Assembly: GCA_030522415.1 (NCBI GenBank)
Contig: JAMASW010000032.1
Span: forward strand, 404,001 to 468,000
Direction of reading: 5' to 3'
DNA from: Channallabes apus
Lineage: Eukaryota; Chordata; Actinopteri; Siluriformes; Clariidae
Length of the DNA stretch: 64,000 nt
In this document: piece by piece, positions 1 to 11,222 of the stretch
How the letters are laid out: every line of letters begins with the position of its first letter
How positions within the stretch are numbered: the stretch's first letter is position 1
The notes under the pieces: generated by a model
Database searches by the model: none
Seen by the model: the letters and a program-made list of their open reading frames with translations, nothing else
Told to the model about the DNA's origin: nothing
Position numbers and translations under genes: made by a program

Positions 1-229
1 CTTTATCTCACCGTCTTGTGCATGAAAGTGAATGAGATGATCATTTTCAATACATTAATGTATTCTTTGCATACATGTTGAAAAACAACTTTTTTGATCT
101 TCTTTTTTTACTCATTTTGTTCCAGAAAAATGAATACAGACTCATTTTGTTTGTTTTACATACCTACACATTAGTTGTGTGAGAAAACCGCTTTCCTGAG
201 CTCGTAGAGAGCTTAGAACGCAGCAAACG
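1..229 (+). repeat. 229-bp monomer class D (exemplar)
   Basis: Exemplar of the 229-bp class. It carries the cattaatgtattctttg block, a T-tract beginning gatcttc and extended by 3 bp (ttttttactc), cagactc, acctacac and a gagcttag tail. The 3-bp length gain relative to 226-bp monomers lies entirely in the T-tract. Other 229-bp forms have cttattttactc (for example 6062, 11802, 16635) or cttcttttactc (33995, 38713, 45499, 48378, 51737). The same D monomer recurs at 17669, 19737, 22387, 25034, 29272, 32732, 41137, 43431, 49994, 53353, 55096 and 56585, nearly always followed by a caagaaag monomer. Confidence 0.95.
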
Positions 230-455
230 CTTTATCTCACCGTCTTGTGCAAGAAAGTGAAAGAGATGATCATTTTCAATACAGTAATGCATTCATTGCA
301 TACATGTTGAAAAACAACTTTTTTGTTCTTCTTTTCCTCATTTTGTTCCAGAAAAATGAATACAAACTCATTTTGTTTGTTTTACATACCTATACATTAG
401 TTGTGTGAGAAAACCGCTTTCCTGAGCTCGTAGAGAGCTAAGAACGCAGCAAATG
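230..455 (+). repeat. 226-bp monomer class E (exemplar)
   Basis: Exemplar of the commonest length class. Diagnostic bases are caagaaagtgaaagag at the head, cagtaatgcattcattg, T-tract cttttcctc, aaactc, acctatac and an aaatgc exit into the next monomer. The T/C tract spans about 318-349 and ends in ccag. The tail holds a conserved short dyad, agctc-gtaga-gagct (in the preceding monomer at 199-213). Other 226-bp classes differ at the same few positions (catg/cctg/caag, gaatgag/aaagag, cattcattg/cattctttg/cattccttg, acgtacac/acctatac/aactatac, cctgag/cccgag). Confidence 0.95.
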
Positions 456-1585
456 CTTTATCTCACCGTCTTGTGCATGAAAGTGAATGAGATGATCATT
501 TTCAATACAGTAATGCATTCATTGCATACATGTTGAAAAACAACTTTTTTGTTCTTCTTTTCCCCATTTTGTTCCAGAAAAATGAATACAAACTCATTTT
601 GTTTGTTTTACATACGTACACATTAGTTGTGTGAGAAAACCGCTTTCCTGAGCTCGTAGAGAGCTAAGAACGCAGCAAACGCTTTATCTCACCGTCTTGT
701 GCATGAAAATGAAAGAGATTATCATTTTCAATACAGTAATGCATTCTTTGCATACATGTTGAAAAACAACTTTTTTGTTCTTCTTTTTCTCATTTTGTTC
801 CAGAAAAATGAATACAGACTCATTTTGTTTGTTTTACATACGTACACATTAGTTGTGTGAGAAAACGGCTTTCCCGAGCTCGTAGAGAGCTAAGAACGCA
901 GCAAACGCTTTCTCTCACCGTCTTGTGCCTGAAAGTGAAAGAGATGATCATTTTCAATACAGTAATGCATTCTTTGCATACATGTTGAAAAACAACTTTT
1001 TTGTTATTCTTTTTCTCATTTTGTTCCAGAAAAATGAATACAGACTCATTTTGTTTGTTTTACATACCTACACATTAGTTGTGTGAGAAAACCGCTTTCC
1101 TGAGCTCGTAGAGAGCTTAGAACGCAGCAAACGCTTTATCTCACCGTCTTGTGCAAGAAAGTGAAAGAGATGATCATTTTCAATACAGTAATGCATTCAT
1201 TGCATACATGTTGAAAAACAACTTTTTTGTTCTTCTTTTCCTCATTTTGTTCCAGAAAAATGAATACAAACTCATTTTGTTTGTTTTACATACCTATACA
1301 TTAGTTGTGTGAGAAAATCGCTTTCCTGAGCTCGTAGAGTGCTAAGAACGCAGCAAATGCTTTATCTCACCGTCTTGTGCATGAAAGTGAATGAGATGAT
1401 CATTTTCAATACAGTAATGCATTCATTGCATACATGTTGAAAAACAACTTTTTTGTTCTTCTTTTTCTCATTTTGTTCCAGAAAAATGAATACAGACTCA
1501 TTTTGTTTGTTTTACATACGTACACATTAGTTGTGTGAGAAAACCGCTTTCCCGAGCTCGTAGAGAGCTAAGAACGCAGCAAACG

Positions 1586-1712
1586 CTTTATCTCACCGTC
1601 TTGTGCATGAAAGTGAATGAGATGATCATTTTCAATACATTAATGTATTCTTTGCATACATGTTGAAAAACCGCTTTCCTGAGCTCGTAGAGAGCTAAGA
1701 ACGCAGCAAACG
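1586..1712 (+). repeat. 127-bp short monomer class S (exemplar)
   Basis: Short monomer missing 99 bp relative to a 226-bp monomer. The gttgaaaaac that normally starts the T-tract is joined directly to cgctttcctgagctc, so the T/C tract, the tttgttttacatac segment and the ttagttgtgtgag segment are absent. The two breakpoints share the 5-bp microhomology aaaac (1667-1671 here). The same junction is present in all 67 short monomers in the window. Most carry the 16-bp palindrome aatacattaatgtatt (1634-1649 here), which full monomers of class D also carry. Confidence 0.96.
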
Positions 1713-2164
1713 CTTTATCTCACCGTCTTGTGCATGAAAGTGAATGAGATGATCATTTTCAATACAGTAATGCATTCCTTGCATACATGTTGAAAAACAA
1801 CTTTTTTGTTCTTCTTTTTCTCATTTTGTTCCAGAAAAATGAATACAGACTCATTTTGTTTGTTTTACATAACTATACATTAGTTGTGTGAGAAAACCGC
1901 TTTCCTGAGCTCGTAGAGAGCTAAGAACGCAGCAAACGCTTTATCTCACCGTCTTGTGCCTGAAAGTGAAAGAGATGATCATTTTCAATACAGTAATGCA
2001 TTCTTTGCATACATGTTGAAAAATAACTTTTTTGTTCTTCTTTTTCTCATTTTGTTCCAGAAAAATGAATACAGACTCATTTTGTTTGTTTTACATACGT
2101 ACACATTAGTTGTGTGAGAAAACCGCTTTCCCGAGCTCGTAGAGAGCTAAGAACGCAGCAAACG

Positions 2165-4099
2165 CTTTATCTCACCGTCTTGTGCAAGAAAGTGAAAGAG
2201 ATGATCATTTTCAATACAGTAATGCATTCATTGCATACATGTTGAAAAACAACTTTTTTGTTCTTCTTTTCCTCATTTTGTTCCAGAAAAATGAATACAA
2301 ACTCATTTTGTTTGTTTTACATACCTATACATTAGTTGTGTGAGAAAACCGCTTTCCTGAGCTCGTAGAGAGCTAAGAACGCAGCAAATGCTTTATCTCA
2401 CCGTCTTGTGCATGAAAGTGAATGAGATGATCATTTTCAATACAGTAATGCATTCATTGCATACATGTTGAAAAACAACTTTTTTGTTCTTCTTTTCCCC
2501 ATTTTGTTCCAGAAAAATGAATACAAACTCATTTTGTTTGTTTTACATACGTACACATTAGTTGTGTGAGAAACCCGCTTTCCTGAGCTCGTAGAGAGCT
2601 AAGAACGCAGCAAACGCTTTATCTCACCGTCTTGTGCATGAAAATGAAAGAGATTATCATTTTCAATACAGTAATGCATTCTTTGCATACATGTTGAAAA
2701 ACAACTTTTTTGTTCTTCTTTTTCTCATTTTGTTCCAGAAAAATGAATACAGACTCATTTTGTTTGTTTTACATACGTACACATTAGTTGTGTGAGAAAA
2801 CGGCTTTCCCGAGCTCGTAGAGAGCTAAGAACGCAGCAAACGCTTTCTCTCACCGTCTTGTGCCTGAAAGTGAAAGAGATGATCATTTTCAATACAGTAA
2901 TGCATTCTTTGCATACATGTTGAAAAACAACTTTTTTGTTATTCTTTTTCTCATTTTGTTCCAGAAAAATGAATACAGACTCATTTTGTTTGTTTTACAT
3001 ACCTACACATTAGTTGTGTGAGAAAACCGCTTTCCTGAGCTCGTAGAGAGCTTAGAACGCAGCAAACGCTTTATCTCACCGTCTTGTGCAAGAAAGTGAA
3101 AGAGATGATCATTTTCAATACAGTAATGCATTCATTGCATACATGTTGAAAAACAACTTTTTTGTTCTTCTTTTCCTCATTTTGTTCCAGAAAAATGAAT
3201 ACAAACTCATTTTGTTTGTTTTACATACCTATACATTAGTTGTGTGAGAAAATCGCTTTCCTGAGCTCGTAGAGTGCTAAGAACGCAGCAAATGCTTTAT
3301 CTCACCGTCTTGTGCATGAAAGTGAATGAGATGATCATTTTCAATACAGTAATGCATTCATTGCATACATGTTGAAAAACAACTTTTTTGTTCTTCTTTT
3401 TCTCATTTTGTTCCAGAAAAATGAATACAGACTCATTTTGTTTGTTTTACATACGTACACATTAGTTGTGTGAGAAAACCGCTTTCCCGAGCTCGTAGAG
3501 AGCTAAGAACGCAGCAAACGCTTTATCTCACCGTCTTGTGCATGAAAGTGAATGAGATGATCATTTTCAATACATTAATGTATTCTTTGCATACATGTTG
3601 AAAAACCGCTTTCCTGAGCTCGTAGAGAGCTAAGAACGCAGCAAACGCTTTATCTCACCGTCTTGTGCATGAAAGTGAATGAGATGATCATTTTCAATAC
3701 AGTAATGCATTCCTTGCATACATGTTGAAAAACAACTTTTTTGTTCTTCTTTTTCTCATTTTGTTCCAGAAAAATGAATACAGACTCATTTTGTTTGTTT
3801 TACATAACTATACATTAGTTGTGTGAGAAAACCGCTTTCCTGAGCTCGTAGAGAGCTAAGAACGCAGCAAACGCTTTATCTCACCGTCTTGTGCCTGAAA
3901 GTGAAAGAGATGATCATTTTCAATACAGTAATGCATTCTTTGCATACATGTTGAAAAATAACTTTTTTGTTCTTCTTTTTCTCATTTTGTTCCAGAAAAA
4001 TGAATACAGACTCATTTTGTTTGTTTTACATACGTACACATTAGTTGTGTGAGAAAACCGCTTTCCCGAGCTCGTAGAGAGCTAAGAACGCAGCAAACG
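2165..4099 (+). repeat. 1935-bp higher-order repeat, copy 2
   Basis: Tandem copy of 230-2164 with the same nine-monomer order and the same private variants. The visible difference is gagaaaccc at 2574. That same variant recurs at 18301-18310 in a monomer of the same class, so it is not a random sequencing error. The unit ends at 4099, after which a short monomer begins instead of a third caagaaag monomer. Confidence 0.95.
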
Positions 4100-6061
4100 C
4101 TTTATCTCACCGTCTTGTGCATGAAAGTGAATGAGATGATCATTTTCAATACATTAATGTATTCTTTGCATACATGTTGAAAAACCGCTTTCCTGAGCTC
4201 GTAGAGAGCTAAGAACGCAGCAAACGCTTTATCTCACCGTCTTGTGCATGAAAGTGAATGAGATGATCATTTTCAATACAGTAATGCATTCATTGCATAC
4301 ATGTTGAAAAACAACTTTTTTGTTCTTCTTTTCCTCATTTTGTTCCAGAAAAATGAATACAAACTCATTTTGTTTGTTTTACATACCTATACATTAGTTG
4401 TGTGAGAAAACCGCTTTCCTGAGCTCGTAGAGAGCTAAGACCGCAGCAAACGCTTTCTCTCAACGTCTTGTGCATGAAAGTGAAAGAGATGATCATTTTC
4501 AATACAGTAATGCATTCTTTGCATACATGTTGAAAAACAACTTTTTTGTTCTTCTTTTTCTCATTTTGTTCCAGAAAAATGAATACAGACTCATTTTGTT
4601 TCTTTTACATACCTATACATTAGTTGTGTGAGAAAACCGCTTTCCTGAGCTCGTAGAGAGCTAAGAACGCAGCAAACGCTTTATCTCACCGTCTGTGCAT
4701 GAAAGTGAATGAGATGATCATTTTCAATACATTAATGTATTCTTTGCATACATGTTGAAAAACCGCTTTCCTGAGCTCGTAGAGAGCTAAGAACGCAGCA
4801 AACGCTTTCTCTCAACGTCTTGTGCATGAAAGTGAAAGAGATGATCATTTTCAATACAGTAATGCATTCTTTGCATACATGTTGAAAAACAACTTTTTTG
4901 TTCTTCTTTTTCTCATTTTGTTCCAGAAAAATCAATACAGACTCATTTTGTTTCTTTTACATACGTCCACATTAGTTGTGTGAGAAAACCGCTTTCCTGA
5001 GCTCGTAGAGAGCTAAGAACGCAGCAAACGCTTTCTCTCACCGTCTTGTGCCTGAAAGTGAAAGAGATGATCATTTTCAATACATGAATGCATTCATTGC
5101 ATACATGTTGAAAAACAACTTTTTTGTTATTCTTTTTCTCATTTTGTTCGAGAAAAATGAATACAGACTCATTTTGTTTGTTTTACATACGTACACATTA
5201 GTTGTGTGAGAAAACGGCTTTCCCGAGCTCGTAGAGAGCTAAGAACGCAGCAAACGCTTTCTCTCACCGTCTTGTGCCTGAAAGTGAAAGAGATGATCAT
5301 TTTCAATACAGTAATGCATTCTTTGCATACATGTTGAAAAACAACTTTTTTGTTATTCTTTTTCTCATTTTGTTCCAGAAAAATGAATACAGACTCATTT
5401 TGTTTGTTTTACATACCTACACATTAGTTGTGTGAGAAAACCGCTTTCCTGAGCTCGTAGAGAGCTTAGAACGCAGCAAACGCTTTATCTCACCGTCTTG
5501 TGCAAGAAAGTGAAAGAGATGATCATTTTCAATACAGTAATGCATTCATTGCATACATGTTGAAAAACAACTTTTTTGTTCTTCTTTTCCTCATTTTGTT
5601 CCAGAAAAATGAATACAAACTCATTTTGTTTGTTTTACATACCTATACATTAGTTGTGTGAGAAAATCGCTTTCCTGAGCTCGTAGAGTGCTAAGAACGC
5701 AGCAAATGCTTTATCTCACCGTCTTGTGCATGAAAGTGAATGAGATGATCATTTTCAATACAGTAATGCATTCATTGCATACATGTTGAAAAACAACTTT
5801 TTTGTTCTTCTTTTTCTCATTTTGTTCCAGAAAAATGAATACAGACTCATTTTGTTTGTTTTACATACGTACACATTAGTTGTGTGAGAAAACCGCTTTC
5901 CCGAGCTCGTAGAGAGCTAAGAACGCAGCAAACGCTTTATCTCACCGTCTTGTGCATGAAAGTGAATGAGATGATCATTTTCAATACATTAATGTATTCT
6001 TTGCATACATGTTGAAAAACCGCTTTCCTGAGCTCGTAGAGAGCTAAGAACGCAGCAAACG
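4100..6061 (+). repeat. Satellite segment, mixed monomer order
   Basis: Monomers start at 4100 (short), 4227, 4453, 4679 (short), 4805, 5031, 5257, 5483, 5709 and 5935 (short). The 4227 monomer has the private tail change gaccgcag, and its block with 4453 and 4679 recurs at 8582-9287. The short monomer at 4679 is 126 bp because one T is missing (cgtctgtgc near 4691). The 4805 monomer has aaaatcaatac and acgtccac. The run 5257-6061 repeats the order of 908-1712, a displaced part of the 1935-bp unit. Confidence 0.93.
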
Positions 6062-7098
6062 CTTTATGTCACCGTCTTGTGCATGAAAGTGAATGAGATG
6101 ATCATTTTCAATACAGTAATGCATTCATTGCATACATGTTGAAAAACAACTTTTTTGTTCTTCTTATTTTACTCATTTTGTTCCAGAAAAATGAATACAA
6201 ATTCATTTTGTTTGTTTTACATACCTACACATTAGTTGTGTGAGAAAACCGCTTTCCTGAGCTCGTAGAGAGCTTAGAACGCAGCAAACGCTTTATCTCA
6301 CCGTCTTGTGCAAGAAAGTGAAAGAGATGATCATTTTCAATACAGTAATGCATTCATTGCATACATGTTGAAAAACAACTTTTTTGTTCTTCTTTTCCTC
6401 ATTTTGTTCCAGAAAAATGAATACAAACTCATTTTGTTTCTTTTACATACGTCCACATTAGTTGTGTGAGAAAACCGCTTTCCCGAGCTCGTAGAGAGCT
6501 AAGAACGCAGCAAACGCTTTATCTCACCGTCTTGTGCATGAAAGTGAATGAGATGATCATTTTCAATACATTAATGTATTCTTTGCATACATGTTGAAAA
6601 ACCGCTTTCCTGAGCTCGTAGAGAGCTAAGAACGCAGCAAACGCTTTATCTCACCGTCTTGTGCATGAAAGTGAATGAGATGATCATTTTCAATACAGTA
6701 ATGCATTCATTGCATACATGTTGAAAAACAACTTTTTTGTTCTTCTTATTTTACTCATTTTGTTCCAGAAAAATGAATACAAATTCATTTTGTTTGTTTT
6801 ACATACCTACACATTAGTTGTGTGAGAAAACCGCTTTCCTGAGCTCGTAGAGAGCTTAGAACGCAGCAAACGCTTTATCTCACCGTCTTGTGCAAGAAAG
6901 TGAAAGAGATGATCATTTTCAATACAGTAATGCATTCATTGCATACATGTTGAAAAACAACTTTTTTGTTCTTCTTTTTCTCATTTTGTTCCAGAAAAAT
7001 GAATACAGACTCATTTTGTTTGTTTTACATACGTACACATTAGTTGTGTGAGAAAACCGCTTTCCCGAGCTCGTAGAGAGCTAAGAACGCAGCAAACG
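6062..7098 (+). repeat. Satellite segment with local 582-bp duplication
   Basis: Monomers start at 6062 (229 bp), 6291, 6517 (short), 6644 (229 bp) and 6873. The 6062 and 6644 monomers are the same class (cttattttactc, aaattc, acctacac, gagcttag) and lie 582 bp apart, each followed by a caagaaag monomer, which suggests a small tandem duplication. The second caagaaag monomer (6873) then switches to a cttttt/agactc/acgtacac/cccgag second half. The head of 6062 has a unique tatgtcacc. Confidence 0.9.
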
Positions 7099-8581
7099 CT
7101 TTATCTCACCGTCTTGTGCATGAAAGTGAATGAGATGATCATTTTCAATACAGTAATGCATTCTTTGCATACATGTTGAAAAACAACTTTTTTGTTCTTC
7201 TTTTTCTCATTTTGTTCCAGAAAAATCAATACAGACTCATTTTGTTTCTTTTACATACGTCCACATTAGTTGTGTGAGAAAACCGCTTTCCTGAGCTCGT
7301 AGAGAGCTAAGAACGCAGCAAACGCTTTCTCTCACCGTCTTGTGCCTGAAAGTGAAAGAGATGATCATTTTCAATACATTAATGCATTCATTGCATACAT
7401 GTTGAAAAACAACTTTTTTGTTATTCTTTTTCTCATTTTGTTCGAGAAAAATGAATACAGACTCATTTTGTTTGTTTTACATACGTACACATTAGTTGTG
7501 TGAGAAAACGGCTTTCCCGAGCTCGTAGAGAGCTAAGAACGCAGCAAACGCTTTCTCTCACCGTCTTGTGCCTGAAAGTGAAAGAGATGATCATTTTCAA
7601 TACAGTAATGCATTCTTTGCATACATGTTGAAAAACAACTTTTTTGTTATTCTTTTTCTCATTTTGTTCCAGAAAAATGAATACAGACTCATTTTGTTTG
7701 TTTTACATACCTACACATTAGTTGTGTGAGAAAACCGCTTTCCTGAGCTCGTAGAGAGCTTAGAACGCAGCAAACGCTTTATCTCACCGTCTTGTGCAAG
7801 AAAGTGAAAGAGATGATCATTTTCAATACAGTAATGCATTCATTGCATACATGTTGAAAAACAACTTTTTTGTTCTTCTTTTCCTCATTTTGTTCCAGAA
7901 AAATGAATACAAACTCATTTTGTTTGTTTTACATACCTATACATTAGTTGTGTGAGAAAATCGCTTTCCTGAGCTCGTAGAGTGCTAAGAACGCAGCAAA
8001 TGCTTTATCTCACCGTCTTGTGCATGAAAGTGAATGAGATGATCATTTTCAATACATTAATGTATTCTTTGCATACATGTTGAAAAACCGCTTTCCTGAG
8101 CTCGTAGAGAGCTTAGAACGCAGCAAACGCTTTATCTCACCGTCTTGTGCAAGAAAGTGAAAGAGATGATCATTTTCAATACAGTAATGCATTCATTGCA
8201 TACATGTTGAAAAACAACTTTTTTGTTCTTCTTTTCCTCATTTTGTTCCAGAAAAATGAATACAAACTCATTTTGTTTCTTTTACATACGTCCACATTAG
8301 TTGTGTGAGAAAACCGCTTTCCTGAGCTCGTAGAGAGCTAAGAACGCAGCAAACGCTTTATCTCACCGTCTTGTGCCTGAAAGTGAAAGAGATGATCATT
8401 TTCAATACAGTAATGCATTCTTTGCATACATGTTGAAAAATAACTTTTTTGTTCTTCTTTTTCTCATTTTGTTCCAGAAAAATGAATACAGACTCATTTT
8501 GTTTGTTTTACATACGTACACATTAGTTGTGTGAGAAAACCGCTTTCCCGAGCTCGTAGAGAGCTAAGAACGCAGGAAACG
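7099..8581 (+). repeat. 2641-bp spaced duplication, copy 1
   Basis: Monomers at 7099, 7325, 7551, 7777, 8003 (short), 8130 and 8356. The same seven in the same order occur at 9740-11222, 2641 bp downstream. Shared unusual forms are aaaatcaatac with acgtccac (7099), the gttcgag T-tract end (7325), ttattc (7551), gtgctaag (7777) and a short monomer with the rare gagcttag tail (8003). The similarity begins within the preceding monomer at about 6960. A private cgcaggaaac lies at the right end. Confidence 0.92.
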
Positions 8582-9739
8582 CTTTATCTCACCGTCTTGT
8601 GCATGAAAGTGAATGAGATGATCATTTTCAATACATTAATGTATTCTTTGCATACATGTTGAAAAACCGCTTTCCTGAGCTCGTAGAGAGCTAAGAACGC
8701 AGCAAACGCTTTATCTCACCGTCTTGTGCATGAAAGTGAATGAGATGATCATTTTCAATACAGTAATGCATTCATTGCATACATGTTGAAAAACAACTTT
8801 TTTGTTCTTCTTTTCCTCATTTTGTTCCAGAAAAATGAATACAAACTCATTTTGTTTGTTTTACATACCTATACATTAGTTGTGTGAGAAAACCGCTTTC
8901 CTGAGCTCGTAGAGAGCTAAGACCGCAGCAAACGCTTTCTCTCAACGTCTTGTGCATGAAAGTGAAAGAGATGATCATTTTCAATACAGTAATGCATTCT
9001 TTGCATACATGTTGAAAAACAACTTTTTTGTTCTTCTTTTTCTCATTTTGTTCCAGAAAAATGAATACAGACTCATTTTGTTTCTTTTACATACCTATAC
9101 ATTAGTTGTGTGAGAAAACCGCTTTCCTGAGCTCGTAGAGAGCTAAGAACGCAGCAAACGCTTTATCTCACCGTCTTGTGCATGAAAGTGAATGAGATGA
9201 TCATTTTCAATACATTAATGTATTCTTTGCATACATGTTGAAAAACCGCTTTCCTGAGCTCGTAGAGAGCTAAGAACGCAGCAAACGCTTTCTCTCAACG
9301 TCTTGTGCATGAAAGTGAAAGAGATGATCATTTTCAATACAGTAATGCATTCTTTGCATACATGTTGAAAAACAACTTTTTTGTTCTTCTTTTCCTCATT
9401 TTGTTCCAGAAAAATGAATACAAACTCATTTTGTTTCTTTTACATACGTCCACATTTGTTGTGTGAGAAAACCGCTTTCCTGAGCTCGTAGAGAGCTAAG
9501 AACGCAGCAAACGCTTTATCTCACCGTCTTGTGCCTGAAAGTGAAAGAGATGATCATTTTCAATACAGTAATGCATTCTTTGCATACATGTTGAAAAATA
9601 ACTTTTTTGTTCTTCTTTTTCTCATTTTGTTCCAGAAAAATGAATACAGACTCATTTTGTTTGTTTTACATACGTACACATTAGTTGTGTGAGAAAACCG
9701 CTTTCCCGAGCTCGTAGAGAGCTAAGAACGCAGCAAACG
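8582..9739 (+). repeat. Satellite segment shared with 4100-4900 at 4482-bp offset
   Basis: Monomers at 8582 (short), 8709, 8935, 9161 (short), 9288 and 9514. The run from 8356 to about 9380 matches 3874 to about 4900 at an offset of 4482 bp, including the private gaccgcag tail (8922 region). The offset grows by 1 bp after 4691 because of the single-base deletion in the upstream copy. The 9288 monomer has a unique acatttgttg. Confidence 0.9.
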
Positions 9740-11222
9740 CTTTATCTCACCGTCTTGTGCATGAAAGTGAATGAGATGATCATTTTCAATACAGTAATGC
9801 ATTCTTTGCATACATGTTGAAAAACAACTTTTTTGTTCTTCTTTTTCTCATTTTGTTCCAGAAAAATCAATACAGACTCATTTTGTTTCTTTTACATACG
9901 TCCACATTAGTTGTGTGAGAAAACCGCTTTCCTGAGCTCGTAGAGAGCTAAGAACGCAGCAAACGCTTTCTCTCACCGTCTTGTGCCTGAAAGTGAAAGA
10001 GATGATCATTTTCAATACATTAATGCATTCATTGCATACATGTTGAAAAACAACTTTTTTGTTATTCTTTTTCTCATTTTGTTCGAGAAAAATGAATACA
10101 GACTCATTTTGTTTGTTTTACATACGTACACATTAGTTGTGTGAGAAAACGGCTTTCCCGAGCTCGTAGAGAGCTAAGAACGCAGCAAACGCTTTCTCTC
10201 ACCGTCTTGTGCCTGAAAGTGAAAGAGATGATCATTTTCAATACAGTAATGCATTCTTTGCATACATGTTGAAAAACAACTTTTTTGTTATTCTTTTTCT
10301 CATTTTGTTCCAGAAAAATGAATACAGACTCATTTTGTTTGTTTTACATACCTACACATTAGTTGTGTGAGAAAACCGCTTTCCTGAGCTCGTAGAGAGC
10401 TTAGAACGCAGCAAACGCTTTATCTCACCGTCTTGTGCAAGAAAGTGAAAGAGATGATCATTTTCAATACAGTAATGCATTCATTGCATACATGTTGAAA
10501 AACAACTTTTTTGTTCTTCTTTTCCTCATTTTGTTCCAGAAAAATGAATACAAACTCATTTTGTTTGTTTTACATACCTATACATTAGTTGTGTGAGAAA
10601 ATCGCTTTCCTGAGCTCGTAGAGTGCTAAGAACGCAGCAAATGCTTTATCTCACCGTCTTGTGCATGAAAGTGAATGAGATGATCATTTTCAATACATTA
10701 ATGTATTCTTTGCATACATGTTGAAAAACCGCTTTCCTGAGCTCGTAGAGAGCTTAGAACGCAGCAAACGCTTTATCTCACCGTCTTGTGCAAGAAAGTG
10801 AAAGAGATGATCATTTTCAATACAGTAATGCATTCATTGCATACATGTTGAAAAACAACTTTTTTGTTCTTCTTTTCCTCATTTTGTTCCAGAAAAATGA
10901 ATACAAACTCATTTTGTTTCTTTTACATACGTCCACATTAGTTGTGTGAGAAAACCGCTTTCCTGAGCTCGTAGAGAGCTAAGAACGCAGCAAACGCTTT
11001 ATCTCACCGTCTTGTGCCTGAAAGTGAAAGAGATGATCATTTTCAATACAGTAATGCATTCTTTGCATACATGTTGAAAAATAACTTTTTTGTTCTTCTT
11101 TTTCTCATTTTGTTCCAGAAAAATGAATACAGACTCATTTTGTTTGTTTTACATACGTACACATTAGTTGTGTGAGAAAACGGCTTTCCCGAGCTCGTAG
11201 AGAGCTAAGAACGCAGCAAACG
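9740..11222 (+). repeat. 2641-bp spaced duplication, copy 2
   Basis: Second copy of 7099-8581. The last monomer (10997) begins as the cctgaaag/aaataac class like its partner at 8356. It ends with cggctttcccg (G at 11182) and is followed by a ttattc monomer, whereas copy 1 is followed by a short monomer. The right boundary is therefore an exchange point inside the 10997 monomer, between about 11130 and 11182. Confidence 0.92.

Larger units (their letters stand above)
230..2164 (+). repeat. 1935-bp higher-order repeat, copy 1
   Basis: Nine monomers (eight of 226 bp and one short at 1586) forming a unit repeated immediately downstream. The order by start is 230, 456, 682, 908, 1134, 1360, 1586 (short), 1713, 1939. 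Distinct classes include the catgaaaatgaaagagattatc monomer at 682, the ttattc T-tract monomer at 908, the gtgctaag-tailed monomer at 1134 and the aactatac monomer at 1713. By reading I found one substitution against copy 2 (A at 639 versus C at 2574), so the duplication is recent or an assembly duplicate. Confidence 0.95.

Noticed and set aside
318..351. Real exon boundary at the pyrimidine tract plus ccag
   Set aside because: The same tract recurs in every full monomer with no adjoining coding frame; kept only as a low-interest observation.
4732..4935. Minus-strand 67-codon open frame, repeated exactly at 14147-14350 and in similar form at 16194-16403
   Set aside because: It lies wholly within satellite monomers, spans a short and a full monomer, starts at TTG in the first two copies, and its recurrence is explained by array copying. 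No domain or gene context.
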